Source: Mycobacterium sp. ENV421 (GTDB lineage Bacteria; Actinomycetota; Actinomycetes; Mycobacteriales; Mycobacteriaceae). Taken from it: DNA of 64,000 bases. Each line of letters opens with the position of its first letter. Positions within the stretch are counted from its first letter, which is position 1. A program made the translations under genes and the position numbers. Where the stretch lies: assembly GCF_002887815.1 (NCBI RefSeq), contig NZ_PDHO01000017.1, positions 49,419 to 113,418 of the forward strand. Reading direction: 5' to 3'. Shown here piece by piece: positions 62,996 to 64,000 of the stretch. The notes under the pieces were generated by a model that did not search any database, was not told the DNA's origin, and saw only the letters and a list, made by a program, of their open reading frames with translations.

Positions 62996-63751
62996 ATGGA
63001 ACTGGTCGACAACACCATCGTGCGCGCAGCCGACGCATCCTTTGCCGCGCAACCGAACCAGGCGAACGCTCTAGAAGTATTGCGGTCCTGCATGTTTGGT
63101 GATCTGCTGTTGGACACGACTGGCTCCGATGCGCCGACCGCCACCGGCTTCGCGCCCGGCGCGCGGCTGCAGATCCGTCGCGGTACAGGCCCAGACGGCA
63201 AAGGCGCACTGTTCGCTTACACACGCAACGAAGAAATCGCGCGCCTTCACCCGCCCGGAACACCCACCATGTCGTTGGTCAACCCGGCGACCGCCGTACT
63301 CGAACTCGCCCAGTCGCAGCAAGATGCCTGGCTCTACATCGATCCGGCCGGACCGACCGGTGCGATGTCTGCGGCCGAGATCGACTTTGCATTGCGCAAC
63401 CCGAACAACGAGCCACTCAAAACCGCCACGGTCGATCTGGCTGCTGGCCGCATCGACCGGCAGAAGGTGCTGGACTTACTCAAGCAGGACGGCCCTCTGC
63501 TCCTCGGCGTCGACGAGACGTCACAGCCTGGAAAGATGGCCTTCCGCGCAACAGCGATGCCGGACGGGTCGCCTGGACTCTTCGCGTTCACCAGTGCCCC
63601 AGAGGTCGTAGCCCACAACGTGGCGGACGCCGTCATGGCCAGCACGACAGAGAAGGTGATCGAGATAGCCCGCGAGCAGGGCTACGGTGGACTCGTCATC
63701 AATCCCAGCGGACCGTATCTCGCGGTCACGCTGGCGGAACTCAACGCCTGA
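62996..63751 (+). CDS. Duplicated SseB-domain protein
   Basis: 251 residues from ATG 62996 (AAGGAAGGA upstream; GTG 62972 is in frame). Two copies of an SseB N-terminal-type domain are visible: GALFAYTRNEEIARLHP with LELAQSQQDAWLYIDPAGP, and SPGLFAFTSAPEVVAHN with IEIAREQGYGGLVINPSGP. SseB-type domains recur next to secreted toxin genes in actinobacteria and may be chaperones or immunity proteins; the role is not established. Confidence 0.78.
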   Translation: MELVDNTIVRAADASFAAQPNQANALEVLRSCMFGDLLLDTTGSDAPTATGFAPGARLQIRRGTGPDGKGALFAYTRNEEIARLHPPGTPTMSLVNPATAVLELAQSQQDAWLYIDPAGPTGAMSAAEIDFALRNPNNEPLKTATVDLAAGRIDRQKVLDLLKQDGPLLLGVDETSQPGKMAFRATAMPDGSPGLFAFTSAPEVVAHNVADAVMASTTEKVIEIAREQGYGGLVINPSGPYLAVTLAELNA

Positions 63752-63767
63752 CCGCCGCCCACCCAAT

Positions 63768-64000
63768 CTAATTCTCCGGTGGTGCTTTCGGCTGAAAGGG
63801 TTGGTACCACTTCCAGTCGGCGCGTTCGCCGGTTGGTCCGGGGCAGGGCGGAACTGTTGGTGGTGGATGGTTTGGTGGTCGGGCCAGTGACCCTGATGTG
63901 AGGGGTTCGCCGTCGCTGTCGTGGACGGTGAGTTGGTGTGCGGGGCCGGTGATGGTGATGTCGCCGTGGTGGTGTGCTCGGTGGTGAAAGGGGCACAGCA
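63768..64000 (-). CDS. DUF222/HNH endonuclease, 13E12 repeat family (C-terminal part)
   Basis: The last 77 codons of a minus-strand gene enter from the right edge. CPFHHRAHHHGDITITG is the end of an HNH motif, and the tail ERADWKWYQPF closes many 13E12-family proteins. These proteins occur in many copies in mycobacterial genomes and can promote recombination (REP13E12). It is convergent with the SseB-like gene, 16 bases apart. Confidence 0.85.
   Translation of the reverse strand, partial: LCPFHHRAHHHGDITITGPAHQLTVHDSDGEPLTSGSLARPPNHPPPTVPPCPGPTGERADWKWYQPFQPKAPPEN

Overview
The window is chromosomal DNA from a mycobacterium, most likely a non-tuberculous, Mycolicibacterium-type species. It is GC-rich, and from accA3 to lpqB the genes follow, with interruptions, the block known in Mycobacterium tuberculosis as Rv3285 down to Rv3244c. 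Species-level identity cannot be read from the sequence alone.

Layout. 1-8.5 kb: a STAS-domain gene cut by the window edge, a MobA-like nucleotidyltransferase, then a leftward acyl-CoA carboxylase block (accD5, accE5, maf, sseA, sufE-like, a condensation-fold acyltransferase, accA3 and a small GNAT-like gene). 8.5-25.5 kb: an accessory polysaccharide locus of about 16 kb between accD5 and the PH-domain gene. It holds sugar-nucleotide enzymes (cytidylyltransferase, SDR, RmlC-like epimerase, two C-methyltransferase-family proteins), a PIG-L deacetylase, four GT2 glycosyltransferases, a Wzx-like flippase, two secreted GH16 hydrolases and a large polytopic membrane protein that could be a polymerase or GT-C enzyme. 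25.5-31.7 kb: a PH-domain membrane protein, GtrA, purK, purE, fadE25, birA (out of its usual place), a small zinc-ribbon protein and a CDF-like transporter. 31.8-45.3 kb: cell-wall and cofactor genes (TIGR03089 protein, LCP ligase cpsA, rmlD with an apparent frameshift, wbbL1, mannose-1-phosphate guanylyltransferase, Nudix, fbiB, fbiA, whiB2, two conserved small genes, manB, tobH, manA). 45.3-51.5 kb: CDF transporter, FAD monooxygenase, APC permease and the alkB-rubA-rubB-tetR alkane hydroxylation operon with an operator/promoter readable in the sequence. 51.5-58.5 kb: sahH, tmk, mtrA-mtrB-lpqB, and a VOC protein.

58.5-64 kb is the most novel part: two WXG100-family small proteins, an 882-residue protein with type VII-secretion-like N-terminal domains and a C-terminal ADP-ribosyltransferase (ART) domain, an unknown 189-residue protein in the immunity position, a second stand-alone ART-like protein, and a duplicated SseB-domain protein. 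The window ends inside a 13E12-type DUF222/HNH gene. I interpret this as a type VII-secreted ART toxin module.

Functionally, rmlD, wbbL1, manA, manB and the GDP-mannose pyrophosphorylase supply rhamnose and mannose for arabinogalactan linker, lipoarabinomannan and related glycans. CpsA transfers glycans to peptidoglycan, and MtrAB-LpqB couples wall status to cell division. The accessory polysaccharide locus therefore sits close to housekeeping genes making similar precursors.
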